Shown: piece by piece, positions 36,953 through 44,813 of the stretch | Numbering within the stretch: position 1 is the first letter of the stretch | Layout: each line of letters begins with the position of its first letter | From: DASYLJ01 sp036009625 | GTDB taxonomy: Bacteria; Desulfobacterota; Binatia; DP-6 | Direction of reading: 5' to 3' | DNA: 64,000 bases | Assembly (NCBI GenBank): GCA_036009625.1 | Contig: DASYLJ010000101.1 | Span: 1-64,000, forward strand | Program-made: the position numbers and the translations under genes | The notes under the pieces: generated by a model | Seen by the model: only the letters and a program-made list of their open reading frames with translations | Database searches by the model: none | What the model was told of the DNA's origin: nothing

Positions 36953-37917
36953 GGGGCCTCGTCCGTCCTGGCGCGCCGCACGCGCGCGTGGATCATGCGG
37001 GTGAGCGTGGCGTTGGTCGGAGTGGGCACGCCGAGCGCGGCACCCCGCCTGACCACCCAACCGTTGATGGCATCGATCTCCGTGGGCCGGCCGCGCTCGA
37101 GATCCTGCAACATGGACGAGCGATGCCGCGCCGTCGAGGGCACGAGCCGGCCGAAGAACAGGGCACGGTAGGCGTCGGCGTCGGTCCAGGGCAGCTCGAC
37201 CCCCGACGCGACGGCGACCGCGAACGCCTCGCCGATGACCTCGTCCATGATGGCGCGGGCGTCGGGATCGTCGGGCAGCCAGCCGTACGGCACACCGAGG
37301 AGCGCGCCGAGCGGATTCAGCGCGGCGCTGTAGAAGACCTTCGCCCACAGCTCGGCGAGGAGGGTACGGGTCGGCTCGGACGGTATGCCGGCGTCGGCCA
37401 GCGCCGCGGCCCAGCGCACGGCTGCGTCATCGCCGCCGGTGGGGCTCCCGATCAGCGTAGGGGCGGCGTGCACCGTCACCCGGACACGTCCGGGAGCCGC
37501 GATCTCGGAGCCGAAGATGACGCGGGCGCCGAGCACTCGCGCCGCACCGACCACCTCTGCCGCCGCCTCGAGGTTGCCGAGACCGTTCTGCATCGAGATG
37601 AGCGTTCCGTCCACGGCCAGCCGAGGTGCGATCGCGGCGCTCATGGCGGCCGTGTCCCATGCTTTGACGGTCAGCAGGATGGCCCCGAAGGTTCCCTGCA
37701 GCTCGTCCGCGCTGGTCGCACAGGCGAGGCCGCGGACGTGGTGGTCGCCGTAGAGCCCCTCCACGAACAGGCCGTCACGCGCGACGGCGTCCAGATGGTC
37801 GTGGCGCCCGAGCAGCGTCACCGGCCAGCCGCGTCGCGCCACCAGGCCCCCGACGACCGAGCCGAGCGCCCCGGCGCCCGCCACCAGCACGGGCACGGGT
37901 CCATCGGTCGCGGCCAT
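36940..37917 (-). CDS. panE: 2-Dehydropantoate 2-reductase family protein
   Basis: 325 residues. NADP-binding Rossmann VLVAGAGALGSVVGGLVARR, then ILLTVKAWDT and ISMQNGLGN, and the catalytic helical segment LWAKVFYSAALNPLGALLG with the conserved Lys and Asn. It reduces ketopantoate to pantoate for coenzyme A, or a similar 2-oxo acid. ATG 37917 is six bases after the -10 box. First gene of a three-gene leftward operon. Confidence 0.88.
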   Translation of the reverse strand: MAATDGPVPVLVAGAGALGSVVGGLVARRGWPVTLLGRHDHLDAVARDGLFVEGLYGDHHVRGLACATSADELQGTFGAILLTVKAWDTAAMSAAIAPRLAVDGTLISMQNGLGNLEAAAEVVGAARVLGARVIFGSEIAAPGRVRVTVHAAPTLIGSPTGGDDAAVRWAAALADAGIPSEPTRTLLAELWAKVFYSAALNPLGALLGVPYGWLPDDPDARAIMDEVIGEAFAVAVASGVELPWTDADAYRALFFGRLVPSTARHRSSMLQDLERGRPTEIDAINGWVVRRGAALGVPTPTNATLTRMIHARVRRARTDEAPWRN

Positions 37918-37923
37918 CCGCGC

Positions 37924-37952
37924 ACGATACGTGCCCGTACCCGGCGCGACAA
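37924..37952 (-). promoter_or_regulatory. Promoter TTGTCG-17-TATCGT for panE operon, leaderless
   Basis: Minus-strand TTGTCG (37952-37947), 17 bases, TATCGT (37929-37924), then 6 bases to ATG 37917. The same -10 hexamer serves the divergent peptidase gene. Confidence 0.55.
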
Positions 37953-37962
37953 GGCGATCGCG

Positions 37963-37992
37963 TTGACCGCGCGACGACGGATTGCGTATCGT
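37963..37992 (+). promoter_or_regulatory. Promoter TTGACC-18-TATCGT for M20 peptidase, leaderless
   Basis: TTGACC (37963-37968), 18 bases, TATCGT (37987-37992), then 7 bases to GTG 38000. TTG 37982 upstream lies inside the spacer and is unlikely to be a start. Confidence 0.55.
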
Positions 37993-37999
37993 CCGCCGC

Positions 38000-39118
38000 G
38001 TGATCCAGGCCGACCGGTTGCAGTCGCTGTTCCTCGAGCTGGTCCAGATCGACAGCCTGTCACGCCGCGAAGGCGAGATCGCCAGACGCCTCGCCCGCGA
38101 GATGCAGGCCCTCGGCGCCACCGTCACCTTCGACCGCGCCGGCGAAGCCGTGAGTGGCGAAGTCGGCAACCTGGTGGCCCGCATCCCGGGCACCGCCGAC
38201 GCCCCCGCCATGCTGCTCTGCGCCCACATGGATACCGTCGAGCCCGGCGCCGGCGTGAAGCCGGTGGTCGAGGGCGACGTCATCCGCAGCGACGGCACGA
38301 CGGTCCTCGGCGGCGACGACAAGTCGGGCGTGGGGATCATCTGCGAGGTCGTCCGCGTCTGCCGCGAGCACGGCCTGCGACACCCGCCGATCGACGTCGT
38401 CTTCACCGTCTGCGAGGAGGTCGGACTGCTCGGCGCGCGCCACCTCGACCTGTCGCTGGTGGAGGCCAAGCGCGGTTTCGTGTTCGACAGCGACGCGGTC
38501 GGGTTCGTGTTCACCCGCGCGCCCGGATCGAACCTGCTCGAGGTGGTCATCCACGGCCAGGCGGCGCACGCCGGCATGGCGCCCGAGCAGGGCGTCAGCG
38601 CCATCCGCGTCGCCGCCGATGCCATCGCCGCCATGCGCCTCGGTCGCATCGACGAGGAGACCACCGCCAACATCGGCCTCATCTCCGGCGGTCGCGCCAT
38701 CAACATCATCCCGGACGAGGTGCGCATCCGCGGCGAGGCGCGCAGCCACGATCCCAACAAGCTCACCGCCCAATGCGCCCACATGCGACAGTGCGTCGAC
38801 GACGCCGTTGCCCGTCACCCCGGCTCCTCCGCCGACGTCTCCGTCAAGGCGATGTACGAGCCCATGAAGGTCGACGAGAACGCCGCCATCATGCGTCTGC
38901 TACGCGCCGCCGCCGAGCAGGTGGGCCGCCCGATCACGTCGGCGGGGATGGGCGGCGGCTGCGACGCCAACGTCCTGAACGAGCGCGGACTCGAAGTCGT
39001 GAACCTCGGCACCGGCATGCGCGAGATCCACACCACGCACGAGTGGCTGAAGGTGAGCGACATGGTCGCCACCGCCGAAGTCACGCTCGCCGCAGTGACG
39101 CTCGCCGCCGACCAGTGA
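38000..39118 (+). CDS. M20 family metallopeptidase (peptidase T-like)
   Basis: 372 residues. Zinc-site residues: His-x-Asp in LLCAHMDTVEPG, Asp in LGGDDKSGVGII, catalytic Glu pair in FTVCEEVGLLGA, Asp in FVFDSDAVG, and final His in IHTTHEWL. The dimerisation lid occupies ~190-290 (IHGQAAHAGMAPEQGVSAI). It is of the tripeptidase/PepT-like type and would release amino acids from small peptides in the cytoplasm. Start GTG 38000 is fixed by the promoter. Confidence 0.9.
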   Translation: MIQADRLQSLFLELVQIDSLSRREGEIARRLAREMQALGATVTFDRAGEAVSGEVGNLVARIPGTADAPAMLLCAHMDTVEPGAGVKPVVEGDVIRSDGTTVLGGDDKSGVGIICEVVRVCREHGLRHPPIDVVFTVCEEVGLLGARHLDLSLVEAKRGFVFDSDAVGFVFTRAPGSNLLEVVIHGQAAHAGMAPEQGVSAIRVAADAIAAMRLGRIDEETTANIGLISGGRAINIIPDEVRIRGEARSHDPNKLTAQCAHMRQCVDDAVARHPGSSADVSVKAMYEPMKVDENAAIMRLLRAAAEQVGRPITSAGMGGGCDANVLNERGLEVVNLGTGMREIHTTHEWLKVSDMVATAEVTLAAVTLAADQ

Positions 39119-39146
39119 CCGTGCCTAAAGCGCGCGTACCACGCAT

Positions 39147-39172
39147 GCCGCGCCGGCTTCGCCGGCCGCGGC
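39147..39172. repeat. GC-rich hairpin downstream of M20 peptidase
   Basis: GCCGCGCCGGC and GCCGGCCGCGGC pair across a TTC loop with one bulge. It has no U-tract. It lies in the 126-base space between two convergent genes, with a second hairpin at 39209-39233. Confidence 0.5.
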
Positions 39173-39208
39173 ACGATGATCGCGCGTAGACGGACGCGCC
39201 ACTCTCGC

Positions 39209-39233
39209 CGTGCCCCAAGACAAGGTCTTGGGG
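39209..39233. terminator. Perfect hairpin between convergent genes, probable bidirectional terminator
   Basis: TGCCCCAAGAC (39209-39219) pairs perfectly with GTCTTGGGGCA (39223-39233) over a 3-base loop. It lacks a T-run on either side, so terminator function is by position between two convergent gene ends. Confidence 0.55.
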
Positions 39234-39244
39234 CAGCTACGCAG

Positions 39245-40210
39245 CTACGCCGCCCCGCGAGCGCGTTCCGCGGTCTGCGTGCGCGCCCGGAGCCGCGGCA
39301 GCTCGGCGCCCGAGAGGAGGAAGATCATGCCACCGATGATGCCGGTCGCGGCCGTCATCGCGAACCACAGGATGCCCATGGTCACCGCGATGGAATCGTC
39401 GATGTGGATGCGCGTCAGGAAATACAGGTAGCCCCCCTCGCGCACGCCGAAGCCGCCGATGCTGACCGGCATCGCCATCATCAGGCTCAGCATCGGGTGG
39501 ATGATCATGCAGTACGAGAACGGCAGCTCGGCACCTGCGGCGCGCGCGATGTAGTACTGCACCGCCACCTGCGACATGTGGAACACGATCGACACTACGC
39601 TCACGCGCAGCAGGAGCCCGGTGTCGCGCCAGAACGGACCGAGGTCGTCCTCGACCTGGCGCCGCAGGCGATTGCCGACGGGCAGCAGGCGCACCAGGAG
39701 CGGGCAGGTCCACCAGCCGACCACGAGCGTCAGGCCGCCGGCGATGCACGCCGCGCTCAGGATCCACGGGAAGTCGTACTGCGGGAAGGCGATCAGAGCC
39801 GCGGCCCCCGTCGCCATCAGGAGCGCCAGGCCAGTGATGCGGTCGAAGATCACCGAGTTCAGCGCCAGGACGGGCCGGCGGCCGTCGCCGAGATAGAGCC
39901 CGCGCACGACGTCGCCACCGATGGTGCTGAGCCCGAAGACGTTGAAGAAGGCGCCGATGTAGTAGAAGCGGATGTACTCGTGCCACGGGCGGTCGAGGCC
40001 GACGGAGCGCCCCAGCATGCCCCACTTGATGCCGCTCAGCGCCTGCCCCGCCAGGAAGATGGCGAGCGGAAGCACGAGATTGCCGAGCTTCACCGCCGCC
40101 AGCGCCGCGCGCAGGTCGGCGTTGTCCACATCCACGAGGATGTAGGCGATGATGCCGGCGCTCACGCCGACGCGGAGCAACCACCGCGCTACACCCCGGG
40201 CCCGATCCAC
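39245..40210 (-). CDS. Lysylphosphatidylglycerol synthase/flippase-type membrane protein (YbhN-like)
   Basis: About 321 residues with eight or more hydrophobic segments. WLLRVGVSAGIIAYILVDVD, IKWGMLGRSVGL, FFNVFGLSTIGGDVVRGLYL and MAMPVSIGGFGVREGGYLYF are the signatures of the UPF0104/YbhN family, the flippase half of MprF without the synthase. It probably moves a lipid or lipid-linked molecule. GTG 40210 is chosen because a promoter -10 ends 7 bases before it; GTG 40249 would add 13 residues. Confidence 0.85.
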   Translation of the reverse strand: MDRARGVARWLLRVGVSAGIIAYILVDVDNADLRAALAAVKLGNLVLPLAIFLAGQALSGIKWGMLGRSVGLDRPWHEYIRFYYIGAFFNVFGLSTIGGDVVRGLYLGDGRRPVLALNSVIFDRITGLALLMATGAAALIAFPQYDFPWILSAACIAGGLTLVVGWWTCPLLVRLLPVGNRLRRQVEDDLGPFWRDTGLLLRVSVVSIVFHMSQVAVQYYIARAAGAELPFSYCMIIHPMLSLMMAMPVSIGGFGVREGGYLYFLTRIHIDDSIAVTMGILWFAMTAATGIIGGMIFLLSGAELPRLRARTQTAERARGAA

Positions 40211-40217
40211 TTTCGCG

Positions 40218-40245
40218 ATTGTCTCGATTGCTGGACCTTTTGCAA
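40218..40245 (-). promoter_or_regulatory. Promoter TTGCAA-16-GACAAT for YbhN-like gene, leaderless
   Basis: Minus-strand TTGCAA (40245-40240), 16 bases, GACAAT (40223-40218), then 7 bases to GTG 40210. This stretch is clearly less GC-rich than its surroundings. Confidence 0.45.
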
Positions 40246-40269
40246 TCACTTTTGGGTTCGTCGGTTTCC

Positions 40270-40299
40270 TTGACTCCACGGACCCCACCCGGCTAAGGC
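40270..40299 (+). promoter_or_regulatory. Promoter TTGACT-18-TAAGGC for flavin dehydrogenase, leaderless
   Basis: TTGACT (40270-40275), 18 bases, TAAGGC (40294-40299), then 8 bases to ATG 40308. AAGGC could also act as a weak ribosome site. Confidence 0.5.
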
Positions 40300-40307
40300 G
40301 CACGCCG

Positions 40308-41705
40308 ATGGCCCAAGCGGAGCGGCGTGAGTCGACCGACTTGATCGTCGTCGGCGCCAGTGTAGGTGGATTGCTCGCAGCCATCCTTGCTGCGGATCGC
40401 GGATGCCACGTCGTCGTGCTCGAACGCACACGAGAGCTCGGCGGCGGCGCGGCCACCGGCACCGGCCTTCTGGCGGCCGCTGGCACGCGCTGGCAGCGCG
40501 ACACGGGCATCGACGACGCACCGGAGAAGCTCCTCGCCGACCTGCGCGCCGTCACGCAGCACCACGTCGAGCCCGAGGTGGCGCAGGCGGTGGTCGAGCA
40601 GGGGGCGTGGATCGTCGAGTGGCTCGCCGATCGCTGTGGTGCCGCCATCGACCTCACGCGGCAACCGACCAACGTGCACTCGGTGCATCGCCTGCACGCG
40701 TGCGGCCAACAGGGCGGCACCAGCCTGGTGACGGCGCTGACGCGCGTCGCGTCGCGCCACAACCGGATCCGGATGCGACCCGGCAGCGAGGTGCAGTCGC
40801 TGCTGCGGGACTCCGCCGGCGCGGTCACGGGCGTGGCGCTGCGTCCCGAGCGACGCGGCACGGCGGCGATCGCCGGTCGCGTCCTCCTGGCTTGCGGCGG
40901 ATTCGGCGGCGATGACGCCCTCATCGGCGAGCACTGCCCCGACGCCGCGTCCCTGCCGCATCCCGCCCCCGCGCTCGCCGACGGCACCGGCCTGCGGCTC
41001 GGCCTGTCGGTCGGCGCCGGCACGCACGAGCTGGATGCCATCGAGGTGACGCCGTTCCTCGCTCAGCCCTCGCTGCTGCCGGTGCCGGACACGTTGATCG
41101 AGCTGGGCGCCATCATGGTCAACCAGAGCGGCAGACGCTTCGTCGGCGAGGACGGCGACGCGCTGCCCCTGGCGCGCGAGGTCCGCGCCCAGCCGGGACA
41201 CATCGCCTATCTGGTGTTCGACGACCGCATCGTGCGGCAGGCATCCGTCGACCCGTTCTTCGAGCACGTCGTCCTGCCGCGCGCGGGGCGCCGCGGCTCG
41301 ACGCTCAAGTATCTCGCACGTCAGCTCGACCTCGACGCCGAAGGGCTCACGATGACGGTCGAGAACTTCAACGCCAATCTCGAGCTGGGCGGCGATCCCT
41401 TCGGGCGCCAGCGATGCGGCAACCCGCTCGAGCCGACGTTCCACGCCATTCGCGTCACCGGCGCCCGTCTGCGCACGCTCGGCGGCCTCACCACCAACGC
41501 CGACGCCCGGGTTCTCGACCCGAGCGGCACGCCGATCCCCCGCCTCTATGCCGTCGGCGGAACGGCAGCCTGCTTCTTCGCCAGAGACGCGACCAGCGCC
41601 ATCGAAGGGCTCGACCTGCTGACCACGCTCGCCATGGCCCGCCGCGCCGCCCAATGCGTCGTCAGAGCCACTCAGGACCCCGGCGAGGAAACGTCCGCGA
41701 CCTGA
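40308..41705 (+). CDS. FAD-dependent dehydrogenase (fumarate reductase/ketosteroid dehydrogenase family)
   Basis: 465 residues. FAD-binding DLIVVGASVGGLLAAILAADRG and VVVLERTRELGGGAATGTG, then VLLACGGFGGDDALI, and the C-terminal GGLTTNADARVLD followed by PRLYAVGGTAACFF. This layout is shared by succinate/fumarate flavoproteins, 3-ketosteroid-delta1-dehydrogenases and tricarballylate dehydrogenase; the substrate is not determined by sequence. The lipid and steroid-type genes downstream make a steroid-like or enoate substrate attractive, as inference only. Confidence 0.82.
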   Translation: MAQAERRESTDLIVVGASVGGLLAAILAADRGCHVVVLERTRELGGGAATGTGLLAAAGTRWQRDTGIDDAPEKLLADLRAVTQHHVEPEVAQAVVEQGAWIVEWLADRCGAAIDLTRQPTNVHSVHRLHACGQQGGTSLVTALTRVASRHNRIRMRPGSEVQSLLRDSAGAVTGVALRPERRGTAAIAGRVLLACGGFGGDDALIGEHCPDAASLPHPAPALADGTGLRLGLSVGAGTHELDAIEVTPFLAQPSLLPVPDTLIELGAIMVNQSGRRFVGEDGDALPLAREVRAQPGHIAYLVFDDRIVRQASVDPFFEHVVLPRAGRRGSTLKYLARQLDLDAEGLTMTVENFNANLELGGDPFGRQRCGNPLEPTFHAIRVTGARLRTLGGLTTNADARVLDPSGTPIPRLYAVGGTAACFFARDATSAIEGLDLLTTLAMARRAAQCVVRATQDPGEETSAT

Positions 41706-41723
41706 CGCCCCGAAACGGGACGC

Positions 41724-41939
41724 TCAGTTCGAACGACGGTCGCGGCCGGTCACGGCCAGGTTCACGAGCGCGAAGAAGAGCTCGTCGAGCGACTCATAGA
41801 CGAAGGGCGAGCTCTTGCCGACGCCCTTGATGTCGTCGGCACGCGTGCTCCAGCCGCGCAGATCGTCGCCGTACACCGGGTACACCGCCGCCCCGATGCG
41901 TAGGTACGTGCGGGACGCGCTACCGATGCTGGGGGTCAT
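41724..41939 (-). CDS. Small protein of unknown function
   Basis: 71 residues: TYLRIGAAVYPVYGDDLRGW, then SSPFVYESLDELFFALVNLA. No domain, signal or membrane segment is recognised. It is judged real because its ATG overlaps the acyltransferase stop as ATGA and the frame ends just 18 bases from the convergent gene. It is likely co-translated with the acyltransferase. Confidence 0.55.
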   Translation of the reverse strand: MTPSIGSASRTYLRIGAAVYPVYGDDLRGWSTRADDIKGVGKSSPFVYESLDELFFALVNLAVTGRDRRSN

Positions 41940-42772
41940 CCGAAGAAGAGCGATTTCCGACGCTGCTTGAGACGCGTGACCATGGCCTGCAGACGACGGC
42001 GTACGCGCATGGCTTCGACACGGGCACGCCCGTAGCGCGCCTCGTCGTCGCCCGCCGTGAGCCGCAGCGGCTTGCCGAAACGGATGTACCATTTCGTCGG
42101 AAGCGGCAATGCCCCGAGAATGCCCAGCACCGGAAAGAACGGCGTGATGGGCACGTACGGCATGCCGAGCAGCTTACCGATGCCCTCGGCACGGCCGACC
42201 AGCGGGTATATCTCCTCGGCGCCGACGACGGCCACCGGCACGACGGGCACGTCGAGCGCGAGCGCCATGCGGGCGAAGCCCGGGCTGAACGGACGCAGGC
42301 GGTAGCGGTCGCTGAACGGCTTGGCGACGCCGGGCACGCCCTCGGGGAATACCAGGAGCGGCTCGCCGTGCTGCAGCAGCGTGATCGCGTTTTCGCGCGA
42401 CGCCACCACGCCGCCGACCTTGCGGTAGAACGCGTCGACCGGTCCAAGGTTGGCGACGAAGCGATCGTAGAGGAAGCGCACCGGGCGGCCGCGGTGCTTG
42501 TCGAGCGCCGTGATGATCATGGCGCCGTCGAACGGCAGCGCGCCGGAGTGGTTGGCGACCAGCAGCACCGGCCCGGTGGCCGGCACGTGGTGCGCGCCCG
42601 CGACGTCGACCCGCCAGTAACGATCGTGCAGGAAGCGGAACGCCGGCTTGACGCGATTGCGGACCGTCAGGTCGAGGCCGAACGGATCGCCGGAGGGTGC
42701 GTCGTCGGTCTTACCGACGTCGAGCGTGATCGATGATGCCACTCCACTCACGCCCCTGCCTCCACCGCGCAC
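41936..42772 (-). CDS. PlsC-type lysophospholipid acyltransferase family protein
   Basis: 278 residues. Motif I NHSGALPFDGAMI, a His-Ser-Gly variant of the HxxxxD site with six rather than four intervening residues; motif III VFPEGVPGVAKPFSDRY; then VPVAVVGAEEIYPLVG. It transfers acyl groups to a glycerol- or sterol-type hydroxyl at the inner membrane. GTG 42772 has GGGAG upstream. The product is acyl-lipid or wax-like; this cannot be fixed. Confidence 0.85.
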   Translation of the reverse strand: MRGGGRGVSGVASSITLDVGKTDDAPSGDPFGLDLTVRNRVKPAFRFLHDRYWRVDVAGAHHVPATGPVLLVANHSGALPFDGAMIITALDKHRGRPVRFLYDRFVANLGPVDAFYRKVGGVVASRENAITLLQHGEPLLVFPEGVPGVAKPFSDRYRLRPFSPGFARMALALDVPVVPVAVVGAEEIYPLVGRAEGIGKLLGMPYVPITPFFPVLGILGALPLPTKWYIRFGKPLRLTAGDDEARYGRARVEAMRVRRRLQAMVTRLKQRRKSLFFG

Positions 42773-42793
42773 GAGTTACAGCTCCCGCGACGC

Positions 42794-42823
42794 TGTATAG
42801 CCCACCGCCGTCGGAGAAAACAA
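42794..42823 (-). promoter_or_regulatory. Promoter TTGTTT-18-TATACA for acyltransferase
   Basis: Minus-strand TTGTTT (42823-42818), 18 bases, TATACA (42799-42794). The leader to GTG 42772 is about 15 bases and holds GGGAG, so this one is leadered. Confidence 0.5.
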
Positions 42824-42842
42824 GGTAGTGCCCACGCCGAAT

Positions 42843-43244
42843 TCACGCGAGGGCGACCGTCGCGGTGCCGATGACCAGGCGATCGCCCTCGTCGCTCTCC
42901 ATCCACAGATCGAGCTCGACGGTGCGCGCCGCGTCGTCCTTCTGGGTCACCGCACCGCACAGACGGATCGTGCGATCGGGCAGGACGAGACCGCGGAAGG
43001 TGGTGCCGAGCCGGCGGAGCCGCCCCGGACCGGCCCAGCCGTCGATCAACATCGTGAGAAGGCCCATGCTCATGTTGCCGGGCGCGATCATGCCCGGCAG
43101 TCCTTCGGCGCGGGCGCCCTCGTCGTCGGTGAAGCGCGGGAACGTGATGTCGTTGGCGCGCGCATACTCGCGCACCTGATCCTTCGACAGGTACAGCTCG
43201 CGCGGGCCGAGGTCGTCGCCCTCGAAGACGTCGTCGAAGCGCAC
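42843..43244 (-). CDS. MaoC-like hydratase (hot-dog fold)
   Basis: 133 residues from GTG 43244. ITFPRFTDDEGARAEGLPGM then IAPGNMSMGLLTMLIDGW is the MaoC/hydratase-2 region; the usual catalytic Asp-His pair is replaced by APGNMS, so activity is uncertain. It lies 1 base after a partner of the same fold; the two probably form a heterodimeric enoyl-CoA hydratase. Confidence 0.78.
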   Translation of the reverse strand: MRFDDVFEGDDLGPRELYLSKDQVREYARANDITFPRFTDDEGARAEGLPGMIAPGNMSMGLLTMLIDGWAGPGRLRRLGTTFRGLVLPDRTIRLCGAVTQKDDAARTVELDLWMESDEGDRLVIGTATVALA

Positions 43245-43245
43245 G

Positions 43246-43683
43246 TCAGCGATCTCCCTTGAACATCATGCGGTTGTCGATCGTCGCGAGGTGCTCGTCG
43301 CGATCGTTCGTGATCATGAAGCGGACCACCAGGAAGATCATCGTGCCGGTGCGGCCGGTCTTCTCGTAGACGTCGTGCAGCGTGGAGACCACCCGCACCA
43401 TGTCGCCGGGACGGATGGGTACGCCGAACTCGATGTCCTTGCCGGCATCGAGGCTCATGCGCGGGTTGAGACCGGCCGGCAGGTCGTCGGGGAGGAACTT
43501 CCGGCTGCGGTACCGCACGCAGTACGTCGGATGGCCGATCAGATCGGGACCAGGCTCGACGTAGCAGGGGGTGGTCTCGCCCAGCGCGCGCGCGAACGCG
43601 ATCAGCGACTCGGCGGTGACGGGCTCGGCGTCGGCACGGTCGAACTCGCGACCGAGGATGGAACGATCGAACTCCAGGGGCAT
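43246..43683 (-). CDS. MaoC-like N-terminal hydratase (FAS1-type hot-dog)
   Basis: 145 residues. Starts MPLEFDRSILGREFDRADAE; VTAESLIAFARALGETTPCY and DAGKDIEFGVPIRPGDMVRV are typical of the MaoC N-terminal hydratase family that pairs with a second hot-dog subunit. It would hydrate enoyl-CoA esters, here perhaps with steroid or branched side chains. ATG 43683 stands ten bases after a promoter -10 box; TTG 43722 is the -35. Confidence 0.82.
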   Translation of the reverse strand: MPLEFDRSILGREFDRADAEPVTAESLIAFARALGETTPCYVEPGPDLIGHPTYCVRYRSRKFLPDDLPAGLNPRMSLDAGKDIEFGVPIRPGDMVRVVSTLHDVYEKTGRTGTMIFLVVRFMITNDRDEHLATIDNRMMFKGDR

Positions 43684-43693
43684 GACCCGGGCG

Positions 43694-43722
43694 AAGCTAG
43701 GCGAACCGCCGGTACGCCGCAA
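43694..43722 (-). promoter_or_regulatory. Promoter TTGCGG-17-TAGCTT for hydratase pair, leaderless
   Basis: Minus-strand TTGCGG (43722-43717), 17 bases, TAGCTT (43699-43694), then 10 bases to ATG 43683. Confidence 0.5.
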
Positions 43723-43729
43723 GGTGCGA

Positions 43730-44797
43730 TCAAACGCCGAAACGTCCGAGCAGTCGCTGCACCAGCCAGATGATGATCGGCAGTACCAGCGTGGTGATGA
43801 ACCCCGTCGCCGTGGAGACGTCCCACGGCCAGGTCGAGATGCGGGTGAGCGCCTCGCGCTCCGTGACGATCGACGACAGCTGGTTGTTGAGCTTGTCGGC
43901 GTCCGTGAGCACGTCCTGGTCGACGCGCTCGTGCAAGCGACCGACGATGCGTTCGAAACGGGCGCCGGCCTCCTCCAGCAGCCGATGTTTCTCGGCGACG
44001 AGGCGCAGGTGCATCCCGTACAGCGGCAGGAGGAAGCACGCCACGGCGGTCGGCACCATGGCGACGATCAGCAGCTTCAGCAACGGGGTGTCGTGCACGA
44101 TCTCGGGTCGGACGGCGGCGATGTAGTAGGCCAGCAGCAGGAAGCTCATCCCGGTGCGGGCAGTCAGGCGCGAGAAGGCGTAGAGCGGCTTGGCGCGGAA
44201 GAGGCTGACCTTCCGGGCGAGGCCGTGGATCAGGTCCACCATCCAGAGCTGCCGGATCGCCTGCGCCGTGCTGATGCCGACCACGGCCAGCGTGAACAAG
44301 CCCACCGGGGCCAGAATCAGGGCGCTCGACAGGCGCGACGCCCCGAACTGCATCATGATCCAGTCGGGGAGGAGGGCCGCGTTGACGACGTACGCCAGCA
44401 TCCCGAACGCAGTGACCACCCACGTCGTGCGTGCAGGCAGCGTGGTGAGCTCGTAGCGCAGGCGGTGGAACTCCTCGTCGCCCACGGCCAACGCGGAACG
44501 GAAGCCGTCCATGGCCGCCGCCGCCGCCCGATCGAGACGGAAGCGGACCCAGAGGAGGTACGGCGCGATGACGACGATGAACGTGCGCCCCAGATCGAAC
44601 GTGCCGAATGGCAGGACATCGTTCGACCACAGCAGCGCCGTCGTCCAGAGCCACTCGACGAGGAGTATCGCGAGAACGTAGAGGCCGTCCGGTCCCGGCA
44701 GCCGGTCGATCCGATCGAGCAGCAGGTCGAGCCAGCCGGGGACGTAGTGACGCTCCCGAACTCTCCGTAGTCCCCGCTCGACAGCCGCCGGCTTCGT
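43730..44797 (-). CDS. Multi-pass membrane protein of unknown function (non-canonical start)
   Basis: About 355 residues if it starts at ACG 44797. Hydrophobic segments: GLYVLAILLVEWLWTTALLW, LGRTFIVVIAPYLLWV, VVTAFGMLAYVVNAALLPDW, LAPVGLFTLAVVGIS, MSFLLLAYYIAAV, LLIVAMVPTAVACFLLPLYG and a final GFITTLVLPIIIWLVQRLL. A soluble coiled stretch lies between ~270 and 330. The first ATG (44512) would drop two segments. No ATG, GTG or TTG exists upstream in frame; AGGAGG at 44808-44803 sits five bases before ACG 44797. No family recognised. Confidence 0.6.
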   Translation of the reverse strand, partial: TKPAAVERGLRRVRERHYVPGWLDLLLDRIDRLPGPDGLYVLAILLVEWLWTTALLWSNDVLPFGTFDLGRTFIVVIAPYLLWVRFRLDRAAAAAMDGFRSALAVGDEEFHRLRYELTTLPARTTWVVTAFGMLAYVVNAALLPDWIMMQFGASRLSSALILAPVGLFTLAVVGISTAQAIRQLWMVDLIHGLARKVSLFRAKPLYAFSRLTARTGMSFLLLAYYIAAVRPEIVHDTPLLKLLIVAMVPTAVACFLLPLYGMHLRLVAEKHRLLEEAGARFERIVGRLHERVDQDVLTDADKLNNQLSSIVTEREALTRISTWPWDVSTATGFITTLVLPIIIWLVQRLLGRFGV

Positions 44798-44813
44798 GGC
44801 TTCCTCCTCGTCC

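Noticed and set aside
36988..39189. A 733-codon open frame on the plus strand through panE and the M20 peptidase
   Set aside because: It is antisense to panE and out of frame with the M20 peptidase; Arg/His-rich low-complexity product.
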